DNA of 64,000 nucleotides, from the NCBI RefSeq assembly GCF_016865425.1, contig NZ_AP023355.1, positions 3,470,198 through 3,534,197 of the forward strand. The letters are read 5' to 3'. Below, piece after piece: positions 36,301 to 42,369 of the stretch (position 1 is its first letter; the number at the start of each line of letters is the position of its first letter). The notes under the pieces are model-generated. The model was given only the letters and a program-made list of their open reading frames with translations. It was not told the DNA's origin and did not search any database. Source of the DNA: Actinocatenispora thailandica (GTDB taxonomy: Bacteria; Actinomycetota; Actinomycetes; Mycobacteriales; Micromonosporaceae). A program made the translations under genes and the position numbers.

Positions 36301-36678
36301 AGTCTCGGCGATCCGGTCGTGCTGCTGCTCGCCGAGCCCGGAGTCGCGGAACGGTTGCGGGCCGCGGTACCCGCCCTGACCGAGGTGTTCGGCCAGACCT
36401 GGACCATCCCGGAGTACGAGGCGGCCGAGCTGGCCGAGATCACGGCCCGGCACCTGGTGCAACGCGGCCACGAGGTGCCCGACGAGGTGCGGTCGGCGCT
36501 GGTCGGGCTCGCGGCCCGGCTGCCGGCGCCCACGGCCCGGGCCGCGCATCAGCTGTCCTGGCGGCTGAGCCGCGCCGCGCGATCGCGAACTCTGGCACTG
36601 GCCGACGTCAACGGACTGGTCAGCGCCTCCAACGGCGCCTCGCCCACGGCCTCCGGCGGCTTCGCCACGGTGGGCTGA
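33349..36678 (+). CDS. eccA: EccA-like AAA+ ATPase fused to an N-terminal beta-helix
   Basis: These 1109 residues start at the ATG at 33349, preceded by GGAGGAGG. Residues 10-530 are a long right-handed beta-helix of the NosD/pectate-lyase type, with short repeating strands and frequent Asp/Gly turns. Residues 560-830 form a CbbX/EccA-type AAA+ module with GPPGTGKTTVARLYG (about 609), LFIDEAYTLAADTG (about 668) and an arginine-finger region near FTRTIEF. Residues 860-1100 look like a second, degenerate AAA module: GARGSGRSEL has Arg in place of the Walker A Lys. EccA proteins are cytosolic chaperone ATPases of ESX systems. The beta-helix replaces the usual TPR-like N-terminus and may bind long repetitive substrates; that is inference. 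Confidence 0.88.
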   Translation: MSAQLLTVGGGMPGALPTIGAALARAEPGATITVHPGRYEEKLVLATRVTISAAEPGTVHVHVPAGSVLTVGGEGAQLHGISLSSDDAKLAAVDVYSGEAALDGCRVEGAAWTALLSRLQGSIALRNCEIGAPTGVGIVLTSPSMSTVEDTTIHDVGTSGVVVGEQGALTLRRCRVANPTANGICVNGDGNLVAEQCTIVGSGKPAFVVDERGRARVDGLTVRQSALADVFCRGEVDLTVSEADLSGAGQQAVYVMDGARPRFRRCTFDSAGYSAVHVADGGRPGFVDCVFTNSRFAVTVDGRSAPTFDGMTVSGTTEHVALVGENSSIELRRLQATITAGAGVLATDGSTVTGADLTFESGGAVALQLQDDARGTVRGARFTGSADSCVTVGAGSSLLLESAGLRGAGLDLGERADLRLRDVEVVEAPADGLRVGAGSTATAHQVRIRRAGRAGVRLEPGARGSFVECEILQSRTHGFDVDTGEPVSITRCVVSGNGAQDIQQCADAALTVESLTTNGTKGSAGTGTPAEAPAPADRGRPTEPAPDAVAERPDAEELTGPLRDLDDLIGLQGVKQEVNALINLIKMAQTRQRMGLPMPPISRHLVFAGPPGTGKTTVARLYGSILAELGVLRKGHMIEAARADLVGQYIGSTAIKTTELVSKAIGGVLFIDEAYTLAADTGGSGPDFGQEAIDALMKIMEDHRDELVVIVAGYSELMQGFLASNPGLASRFTRTIEFPNYSVDELITITSNLCRQHYYELDDDGIDALRTYFERVPRNSTFGNGRVARKLFESMINNQASRLAGEPPTKNTDLSRLTAADLAVELAQLEELPAEQTRVDATTDPNGAVSASQSWQRLGGLVGATEVREAMGATLVQLREMRNRYRGIGRHGNALLVGARGSGRSELARHYAAGLSELDVVPVGQLVTASTRQRLAAGWPGQEHSLVADALHDAKGGVLVVDHTEDGESNGIEVIESLVRQVRGSLGDPVVLLLAEPGVAERLRAAVPALTEVFGQTWTIPEYEAAELAEITARHLVQRGHEVPDEVRSALVGLAARLPAPTARAAHQLSWRLSRAARSRTLALADVNGLVSASNGASPTASGGFATVG

Positions 36679-36700
36679 CCGGAACGACGGAAGGAACGCC

Positions 36701-37006
36701 GTGGCCGATCCGCCGACGAGAGACGAGATGCTGGCCGCCGGCCGCGCGCTGGAGCAGCGGATGCGGTCGGCGGAGGCGTACCTGACCGCGGCCGAGGTCC
36801 GTGGCCGGTCCGACGACGGTACGGTCACGGTGCGCGCGAGCGGCCTCGGCCGGCTCCGGTCCGTCCAGGTCGATCCCGGGGTCTTCGCCACCGCGGACAC
36901 CGCGGCCCTGGAGAACGCCATCGCCCAGGCGATCCGCTCGGCGGCGGCCAACGCCGCGGCGCTCGCCCGGGAACGGATGGGCCCGGTCGAGATCAACCTC
37001 TACTGA
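36701..37006 (+). CDS. YbaB/EbfC family DNA-binding-like protein
   Basis: This is a 101-residue protein with GTG at 36701 preceded by GACGGAAGG. An N-terminal helix, a central three-strand part (GTVTVRASGLGRLRSVQVDP) and a C-terminal helix match YbaB/EbfC. It is the last gene of the rightward T7SS operon, 22 bases after eccA, and it ends just before a hairpin. With the YbaB-like gene at 17757, the locus is bracketed by two members of this family. Confidence 0.82.
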   Translation: MADPPTRDEMLAAGRALEQRMRSAEAYLTAAEVRGRSDDGTVTVRASGLGRLRSVQVDPGVFATADTAALENAIAQAIRSAAANAAALARERMGPVEINLY

Positions 37007-37025
37007 CGCCGGCGACGAGCGTCCT

Positions 37026-37052
37026 CGCCCGGCGTTTCTCCGGCGCCGGGCG
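37026..37052. terminator. Hairpin between convergent genes
   Basis: A nine-base GC stem (37026-37034 with 37044-37052) and a nine-base loop lie between the end of the T7SS operon and the convergent membrane-protein gene, so it can serve both directions. Confidence 0.65.
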
Positions 37053-37065
37053 TAGCGGAACCCGG

Positions 37066-37551
37066 TCAGGACTCGGTCCGCGGTTCGCCGCGGTACCGGC
37101 GGGAGAGCTGGACGGCCAGCGCGAGGAACAGCGCGGCTCCCAAGGCGAACCACGGGTTCCACAGCGCCAGGCTCCAGCGGGTCTCGACCGGTCCGGCGGC
37201 GGTGCGAACCCCGCCGACGTTGGCCAGCAGAGCGGACTCGACCGCCACCGCCCGGACCAGCAGCACGACGCCGACGAGGGCGATCGTTCCGGTGCCCGCA
37301 CGTCGCCAGCGAGGTGACGACGCCACGACCGCCGACCAGCCGGCGAGCCCGGCGCCGGCCAGCAGCAACACCGCCGTCCCCCAGAGGCCGAGAAGCACGA
37401 ACCACAGCGGACGCCGGGTCGCCAGCTGGGCGCCGGCCGAGGAGGCCAGGCCGACGCCGCCGCCCAACGCCCAGAAGGCGTGGACCGCCGCGAAGACGCA
37501 ACACCACACCACAGTGGCGGCGACGATCACCCGGCTCCTCGCGGACGACAT
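37066..37551 (-). CDS. DUF3995-like membrane protein
   Basis: A 161-residue protein with four hydrophobic segments (about 8-30, 48-72, 85-105 and 130-150) and a charged C-terminal tail. An N-terminal Cys-Cys and AVHAFWALGGG match the DUF3995 pattern of small actinobacterial membrane proteins with no assigned function. The start at 37551 is supported by TAGGCT six bases upstream, a leaderless arrangement. It is unrelated to the T7SS operon, which converges on it. Confidence 0.75.
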   Translation of the reverse strand: MSSARSRVIVAATVVWCCVFAAVHAFWALGGGVGLASSAGAQLATRRPLWFVLLGLWGTAVLLLAGAGLAGWSAVVASSPRWRRAGTGTIALVGVVLLVRAVAVESALLANVGGVRTAAGPVETRWSLALWNPWFALGAALFLALAVQLSRRYRGEPRTES

Positions 37552-37557
37552 GCGGGA

Positions 37558-37563
37558 AGCCTA
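37558..37563 (-). promoter_or_regulatory. Leaderless -10 element for DUF3995-like gene
   Basis: TAGGCT on the minus strand is followed by six bases and then the ATG at 37551, the spacing expected when transcription starts at the A of the start codon. Confidence 0.6.
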
Positions 37564-37643
37564 CCGGTACCGGTGGCACCGTCTCGATCCGTGCCGGGCG
37601 GGTCGAATCCGCCCGGCCCGGCCGACCCGACCTGGAGACACCT

Positions 37644-38633
37644 CTACTCGGCGGTGAGGACGGCGCCCACCGCGGTGCGCTGGTACCAGACGTGCCGGCC
37701 GCTGCGGTGCGCGGTGACGAGGCCAGCATCGCGCAGCACGGCCAGGTGCGCCGAGACCGACGACAGCGCCAGCCGGAGCCGGTCGGCGAGCACCGTGGTG
37801 GTGGTCGGTTCGGTCAGCGCGGCGAGAATCGCCGCCCGGTTCGCGCCGAGCAGCCGGACGAGCGCGGCGGTGGCGGTCGGACCGGGCTGCCAGAGCCCGT
37901 CGATGCCGCGGGCCGGGTAGATCACGGTCGGTTGCCACGGCGGCGCGAACCCGCTGATCGGTTCCGGCCAGCAGAACACGCTCGGCATCAGGACCAGTCC
38001 GCGGCCGGCCAGCTCCTGGCGGCGGGGCGTGCCGTCCGCGGTCAGCACGGTCAGGGTGTCGTCGGCGAACCGCAGCCGCGGGTGCAGGTCTGCGAACAGC
38101 GCCCGCAGCCCTCCGACGGCCAGCTGCCGTGCCCGATGGGCGATGTCGGCCTCCAGCACGGTACGGATCCGCGGCCAGTCCGGCGCGACCAGCGCGTGCC
38201 AGGCCCGCTCGGTGGCCGCGGCGAACCGCCGTACCGCGCCCGCCGGGTCGGCGAGCAGCCGCCGGCCCGCGGGCGAGTCGGCGGCCCCCGGCGTGGTCTC
38301 CAGCGAGCGCCGCAGTTCGCGTCCCGCCAGCTGCGGATCGGTGCCCGCCAGCCGGGCCAGTTCGGTCTCGAACGACACCAGCGTCGTGTACGGCGTCGCC
38401 GGCGGCGGGCCCAGGAAGTCCGGCGTGTAGCCGGGATCGGGCATCACCAGCGACAGCTCCGCCAGGTCGAGGCCGCGCGCCGCGTCCCTGGTGCGCCGCA
38501 GCCACGGCAGGTGGTAGGCGTGTCGCGCCGAGCGGCGCAGCGTGCGCACCGCCTCGTGCGTCTCGCACAGCGGGGACAGCGCGAACCGGCAGCGCGCGAG
38601 GTCGTCCACCCCGAACCGGATCCGCAGCGCCAC
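37644..38633 (-). CDS. ArsR-family transcriptional regulator with DUF5937-like domain
   Basis: These 329 residues, from GTG at 38633 with GGGGAG at the right distance (a GTG six bases earlier is possible), have two parts. The C-terminal 80 residues are a winged helix of the ArsR type (NRAAILAALTE, then LSSVSAHLAVLRDAGLV and GRHVWYQRT). The N-terminal 240 residues match the DUF5937-like domain common in actinobacterial regulators, whose ligand is unknown. It is transcribed divergently from an MFS transporter across a short region holding a perfect palindrome, so it most likely represses the transporter and itself. Confidence 0.85.
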   Translation of the reverse strand: MALRIRFGVDDLARCRFALSPLCETHEAVRTLRRSARHAYHLPWLRRTRDAARGLDLAELSLVMPDPGYTPDFLGPPPATPYTTLVSFETELARLAGTDPQLAGRELRRSLETTPGAADSPAGRRLLADPAGAVRRFAAATERAWHALVAPDWPRIRTVLEADIAHRARQLAVGGLRALFADLHPRLRFADDTLTVLTADGTPRRQELAGRGLVLMPSVFCWPEPISGFAPPWQPTVIYPARGIDGLWQPGPTATAALVRLLGANRAAILAALTEPTTTTVLADRLRLALSSVSAHLAVLRDAGLVTAHRSGRHVWYQRTAVGAVLTAE

Positions 38634-38648
38634 CGACACTCCCCGATC

Positions 38649-38666
38649 TTTCGGCTCCAGCCGAAA
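38649..38666. promoter_or_regulatory. Perfect palindromic operator TTTCGGCT-CC-AGCCGAAA
   Basis: Eight-base arms with a two-base centre lie in the 72-base gap between the divergent ArsR-type regulator and MFS transporter genes. TATTGT on the minus strand, just outside the palindrome, could be the regulator's -10. A regulator bound here would block both directions. Confidence 0.7.
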
Positions 38667-38705
38667 CAATAGGACGTGGCGTGCACGGCCCGGCAGGGTG
38701 CCGCC

Positions 38706-39944
38706 ATGTCGTCCCCTCGCAGCGCCGGCTATCGCTCGGTCTTCGCGGTACCCGAGTTCCGCGCCGTGTTCGCCGCGCACGTGCTGTCCATGCTCGGCGA
38801 GGTGCTCGGCGAGATCGCCCTGTCCGTCCTGGTGTACCGGCTGACCGGTTCCCCGCTGCTCAGCGCGCTGAGCCTCGCCCTCGGCCTGCTCCCGTACGCG
38901 CTGGGCGGCATCCTGCTGTCCGGCGTCGCCGACCGGTTCCCCACCCGACGGGTACTCGTCGGCTGCGACCTGGTGTGCGCCACCGCCGCGGCCGGCCTGG
39001 TCGTACCGGGAATGCCGGTCGGCGCGCTGCTCGCGCTGCGCTGCGTGCTCGCCGCCGTGGCACCGGTGTTCACCGGTACCCGGGCAGCGACGCTCACCGA
39101 CATCCTCGGCACCGGCGACCGGTACGTGTTGGGCCGGTCGGTGATCCGGTTGGTGTCCCAGTCGGCGCAGCTGGCCGGGTTCGGGATCGGTGGGCTGCTG
39201 CTGCTCGCGGTCTCCCCGCACGGCGTGCTCGCGGTCACCACGGTGACGTTCCTCGCCTCGGCGACGGTGCTGCGCCTCGGTACCCGTACCCGGCCGGCGC
39301 GCGCCGCCGCGGGCCGGCTGCTCGGTGACTCGCTGGCCGCGACCCGGCGGTTGCTCGCCGACCGGCGGATCCGTTCGCTGCTGATCTTCGCCTGGGTACC
39401 GCCGATGTTCGTGGTCGTCGGCGAGGCGTTGCTGACGCCGCTCGTCGCCGGCGCGCACGGCTCGCCGGCTTGGCTGGGCCTGCTGATGTGCGGGATGCCG
39501 ATCGGCGCTGTCCTCGGTGAGACGCTCGCGGGCGCGCTGCTCGGCCCGCGCGGCCGGGCCCGTCTGATGGCGCCGGCCGCGCTGTGGGCAGCGGTACCGT
39601 CGCTGGCGTACGCGTTCGGTCCGCCGCTGTGGGTCTGCCTCGGCTGCCAGCTGGCGACCGGGCTCGCCATCACCTACAGCCTCGGGTTGGATCAGCGGTT
39701 CCTCGCCGCCGTGCCGGAGTCGTTGCGCGGCAGCGCACTGACCTTGTTGACCGCGGGCCAGATGACCGCCCAGGGCCTCGCGATGACCGCAGCCGGTGCC
39801 GCCGCCGACGTACTGCCGGTACCGACGGTGATCGCGGCCGGTGGGGTGCTCGGCGTGCTGCTGTTGCCGTTCGTGCTCTGGCAGGTCCGGCTCGCCGACC
39901 GGGCCGGCGCCGATCCGCGGGTCCCGCTGGCCGGCCACGCCTGA
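38706..39944 (+). CDS. MFS transporter
   Basis: These 412 residues have about twelve hydrophobic segments and the motif GVADRFPTRRVLVGCD between helices 2 and 3, which is the MFS motif A. The profile resembles efflux-type MFS proteins of actinobacteria; the substrate is unknown. The ATG at 38706 has GCAGGG upstream. It is probably controlled by the divergent ArsR-type regulator through the palindrome at 38649. Confidence 0.88.
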   Translation: MSSPRSAGYRSVFAVPEFRAVFAAHVLSMLGEVLGEIALSVLVYRLTGSPLLSALSLALGLLPYALGGILLSGVADRFPTRRVLVGCDLVCATAAAGLVVPGMPVGALLALRCVLAAVAPVFTGTRAATLTDILGTGDRYVLGRSVIRLVSQSAQLAGFGIGGLLLLAVSPHGVLAVTTVTFLASATVLRLGTRTRPARAAAGRLLGDSLAATRRLLADRRIRSLLIFAWVPPMFVVVGEALLTPLVAGAHGSPAWLGLLMCGMPIGAVLGETLAGALLGPRGRARLMAPAALWAAVPSLAYAFGPPLWVCLGCQLATGLAITYSLGLDQRFLAAVPESLRGSALTLLTAGQMTAQGLAMTAAGAAADVLPVPTVIAAGGVLGVLLLPFVLWQVRLADRAGADPRVPLAGHA

Positions 39945-39985
39945 CGTGCCGCTGGCCCGCGCCACGGCCCCTCAGGTACGCCGGG

Positions 39986-40011
39986 CGCCACCTGCCGGCC
40001 GGCAGGTGGCG
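39986..40011. terminator. 26-base perfect palindrome, likely bidirectional terminator
   Basis: A 13-base perfect inverted repeat with no loop bases lies between the convergent MFS and HAD genes. It can form a cruciform or a hairpin in either transcript. Confidence 0.6.
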
Positions 40012-40020
40012 GCGCCGCTC

Positions 40021-40168
40021 ACCCCGTGGTGGCACCGCCCAGCCCGTGGTGCCGCCGCTCACCGCGTGTCGCGCCGCTCGGCCCATGTCGCGCCGCTCAG
40101 CCCGTGTCGCGGCGCTCAGCCCGTGTCGCGGCGCTCAGCCCCTGCGTGGCGCCGCTCAGCCCGTGGTG
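40021..40168. repeat. 19-base tandem repeats at the HAD gene 3' end
   Basis: About eight imperfect units of 19 bases (consensus CCCGTGTCGCGGCGCTCAG) fill the intergenic space and just enter the last codons of the HAD gene. They are contiguous with no spacers, so they are not CRISPR. They are possibly a degenerate slippage array. Confidence 0.6.
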
Positions 40169-40824
40169 GCGAGGCGGCGCAGGTAGTCGACGTCGACGTC
40201 GACCAGGCTGCCGACGAGGGTCACGCCGGCGATGCCGGACAGGTCGACCTCGCTCGGCACGCCGAGCACGACGCAACCGGCGCCGCGGGCGCTGGCCAGC
40301 CCGGTCGGCGAGTCCTCGATCGCCACGCAGCGCCGCGGGTCCGCGCCGAGCAACTCCGCGGCGCGCCGGTACGGGGCCGGATCCGGCTTGGTCTCGGGAA
40401 TGTCGTCGCCACAGACGACCGCGGCGAAGAACTCGCGGCCGATCGTGTTCAGCGCCTTGTCCACCAGGCGGCGCCGGGTCGCGGTGACCAGCGCCGCCGG
40501 TACCCGGGCGTCCCGGACGGCGGCGAGCAGGCCGCGGGCGCCCGGCTTCCAGACCAGGCCCTCGGCGAACAGCTCCCCCATCCGGTTCTCCAGCCAGGCG
40601 ACGCTCGCGGTCGTGTCGTCCAGCGGCAGGCCGAGGTCCTCGTGCAGGATCACCATCGACCGGCTCATGTTGGTACCGACCATGTCGGCGCGGGCCCGGT
40701 CGGAGAGCCGCCCGCCGAGCCTGTCCGCCAGCTCGTAGAGCGCGATGGTCCACACCTTCTCGCTGTCCACGAGCGTGCCGTCCATGTCGAACAGGACGGC
40801 GGCGAGGTCGGTCGTCGTCTGCAT
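40156..40824 (-). CDS. HAD-superfamily phosphatase/phosphomutase
   Basis: These 222 residues start at ATG 40824 (MQTTTDLAAVLFDMDGTLVD). Motif I is DMDGTLVDSE, motif II is VTATRRRLV, motif III Lys lies in ETKPDPAPY and motif IV is AIEDSPTGL, all in order. It belongs to the beta-phosphoglucomutase-like group with a helical cap. It probably hydrolyses a small phosphorylated metabolite; the substrate is unknown. No operon partner is evident. Confidence 0.9.
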   Translation of the reverse strand: MQTTTDLAAVLFDMDGTLVDSEKVWTIALYELADRLGGRLSDRARADMVGTNMSRSMVILHEDLGLPLDDTTASVAWLENRMGELFAEGLVWKPGARGLLAAVRDARVPAALVTATRRRLVDKALNTIGREFFAAVVCGDDIPETKPDPAPYRRAAELLGADPRRCVAIEDSPTGLASARGAGCVVLGVPSEVDLSGIAGVTLVGSLVDVDVDYLRRLATTG

Positions 40825-40976
40825 GTCACGATCCTGCCGGTCAGTGCGGGTCGCCGTGGCAGCCCGCCGCGTTCGGGTGGCGCGGATCACCGTAGGCACT
40901 GCTTCCTAGGTAACTGAACCGATAGCCAGGGCTCGCGCCGACGGCTCGGTACGGCCGGAGGTGCCGCCCGGGACGC

Positions 40977-41381
40977 TCAGTCGCCGAGGTACAGGCAGAA
41001 CGGGTGGCCGGCCGGGTCGAACAGCACCCGCACCGACTCCTGCGGCTGGAACTCGGCCAACCGGGCACCCAGCCGCTGCGCCGCCGCCACCGCGACGGGC
41101 AGATCCGATACCTCGAAATCGAGGTGCAGCATCATCTGCTGGGCGTCGCCGACCGCCGGCCACACCGGAGGGCGGTACTCCGGCGAGGTCTGGCAGGCCA
41201 GGTAGGCGACACCGTCCGGCGGACCGACCGTCGCGAACTCCGGCCCCGCCGAGGAGACCTGCCAGCCGAGCAGTTCGGCGTAGAAGCGGGCCAGCGCCGG
41301 GCCGTCCGGCGCGTCCAGCACCACGCCCCAGTAGTCGTGCCGGCTCTCCCGCGGGCCACTGCCCTCGACGCGTCCATCCAT
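40977..41381 (-). CDS. VOC (glyoxalase/bleomycin-resistance) family protein
   Basis: A 134-residue protein with the paired beta-alpha-beta-beta-beta VOC fold. YWGVVLDAPDGPALARFYAE opens it, QMMLHLDFEV is the central strand with a possible metal His, and VRVLFDPAGHPFCLYL closes it. The start at 41381 is preceded by GGGCGGA. The substrate is unknown. It is single-copy with no clear operon. Confidence 0.85.
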   Translation of the reverse strand: MDGRVEGSGPRESRHDYWGVVLDAPDGPALARFYAELLGWQVSSAGPEFATVGPPDGVAYLACQTSPEYRPPVWPAVGDAQQMMLHLDFEVSDLPVAVAAAQRLGARLAEFQPQESVRVLFDPAGHPFCLYLGD

Positions 41382-41539
41382 CCGCCCATGGTGCCCGACA
41401 CCGGCGTCCGCGGCATGCTGCCGCACGCCCGCCGGGCCCGCGGGGCGCCCGACGCCGCCGGATCCGCCGAACCGCACCTGGCGCCGCTGCCGCAGAGCCG
41501 GCGGTCCGAGCGAAACCCGGTTGGTACGGCGCCGGTGCC

Positions 41540-41545
41540 TATGCT
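41540..41545 (+). promoter_or_regulatory. Candidate -10 element for methyltransferase gene
   Basis: TATGCT ends 11 bases before the ATG at 41557, giving a very short or absent leader. Confidence 0.4.
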
Positions 41546-41556
41546 CTGCTGCCGGG

Positions 41557-42369
41557 ATGGACTGGGTACCGGAGTTCTACTCGACGACGGGGCGCTGGTG
41601 GGCGCCCGCCCTCGCCGCCGTCGGCGAGCAGGAGCGTGCGCGCGCCGAGCTCGTCGGCCGGATCTGTGGCCCCGGGCCGTACCGCATCCTCGAACTCGGC
41701 GCCGGGTACGGCAACACGGCCGCGGCGCTCGCCGAACGCGGGCACCAGGTGACCGCGGTGGAGATCAGCGACCGGGCCGAGCACGCGGAGCGGCACGCCG
41801 GGCCGCGGCTGCGGGTGGTCCACGACGACTTCTACGCCGTCCAGCTGCCCGGCGATCACGACGTGGTGTGCTACTTCAATGGCTTCGGGATCGGCACCGA
41901 CGCCGACCAGCGCAGGCTGCTGCGCCGGATCAGCGCGGAGTGGCTGCGACCGGGCGGGCACGCACTGATCGACGTGATGAACCCGTTCGTCTGGGCGCGC
42001 TGGGCCGGTGACCGGGAACACCGGGACGCCGACCCAGCGCGCGGCTACGCCTACACCGTGGACGAGCGCACCGACTTCGACCCGGTGCACAGCCGCTACA
42101 CCGACACCTGGTGGGAGACCGACCGACCGGACGACGCGATCACCCAGGTCGGCCGGTGCTACACACCGGCCGACCTGATGCTGCTACTGGAAGGCACCGA
42201 TCTGGCCGTCGCCAGGCTGTTCGTCGACGGCATCGAGCTGGACCTCGACGGCGATCACGTCGGGCACGCGCCGCTGCTGCACCAGGCGCACGAGTACCTC
42301 GCCGTGCTGCGGCACACCGCCGCGTCCGCAGCACAGACGCGGCGGTCGCAGCCGGTCAGCGGGCGTTGA
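41557..42369 (+). CDS. SAM-dependent methyltransferase
   Basis: These 270 residues start at ATG 41557 (MDWVPEFYSTTGRW). Motif I is ILELGAGYGNTAAAL, the acidic end of beta-2 is AVEIS, and motif IV-like sequence is DVVCYFNGFGIG. The methyl acceptor is unknown. It converges on metH with a 14-base tail overlap, so it is not in the metH operon. Confidence 0.88.
   Translation: MDWVPEFYSTTGRWWAPALAAVGEQERARAELVGRICGPGPYRILELGAGYGNTAAALAERGHQVTAVEISDRAEHAERHAGPRLRVVHDDFYAVQLPGDHDVVCYFNGFGIGTDADQRRLLRRISAEWLRPGGHALIDVMNPFVWARWAGDREHRDADPARGYAYTVDERTDFDPVHSRYTDTWWETDRPDDAITQVGRCYTPADLMLLLEGTDLAVARLFVDGIELDLDGDHVGHAPLLHQAHEYLAVLRHTAASAAQTRRSQPVSGR

Noticed and set aside
37314..38672. Plus-strand frame across the DUF3995-like and ArsR-type genes
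   Set aside because: Arg/Pro-rich, no motif, opposite two well-supported genes.
40021..40168. CRISPR-like array
   Set aside because: Units are contiguous with no spacers and no cas genes are nearby.
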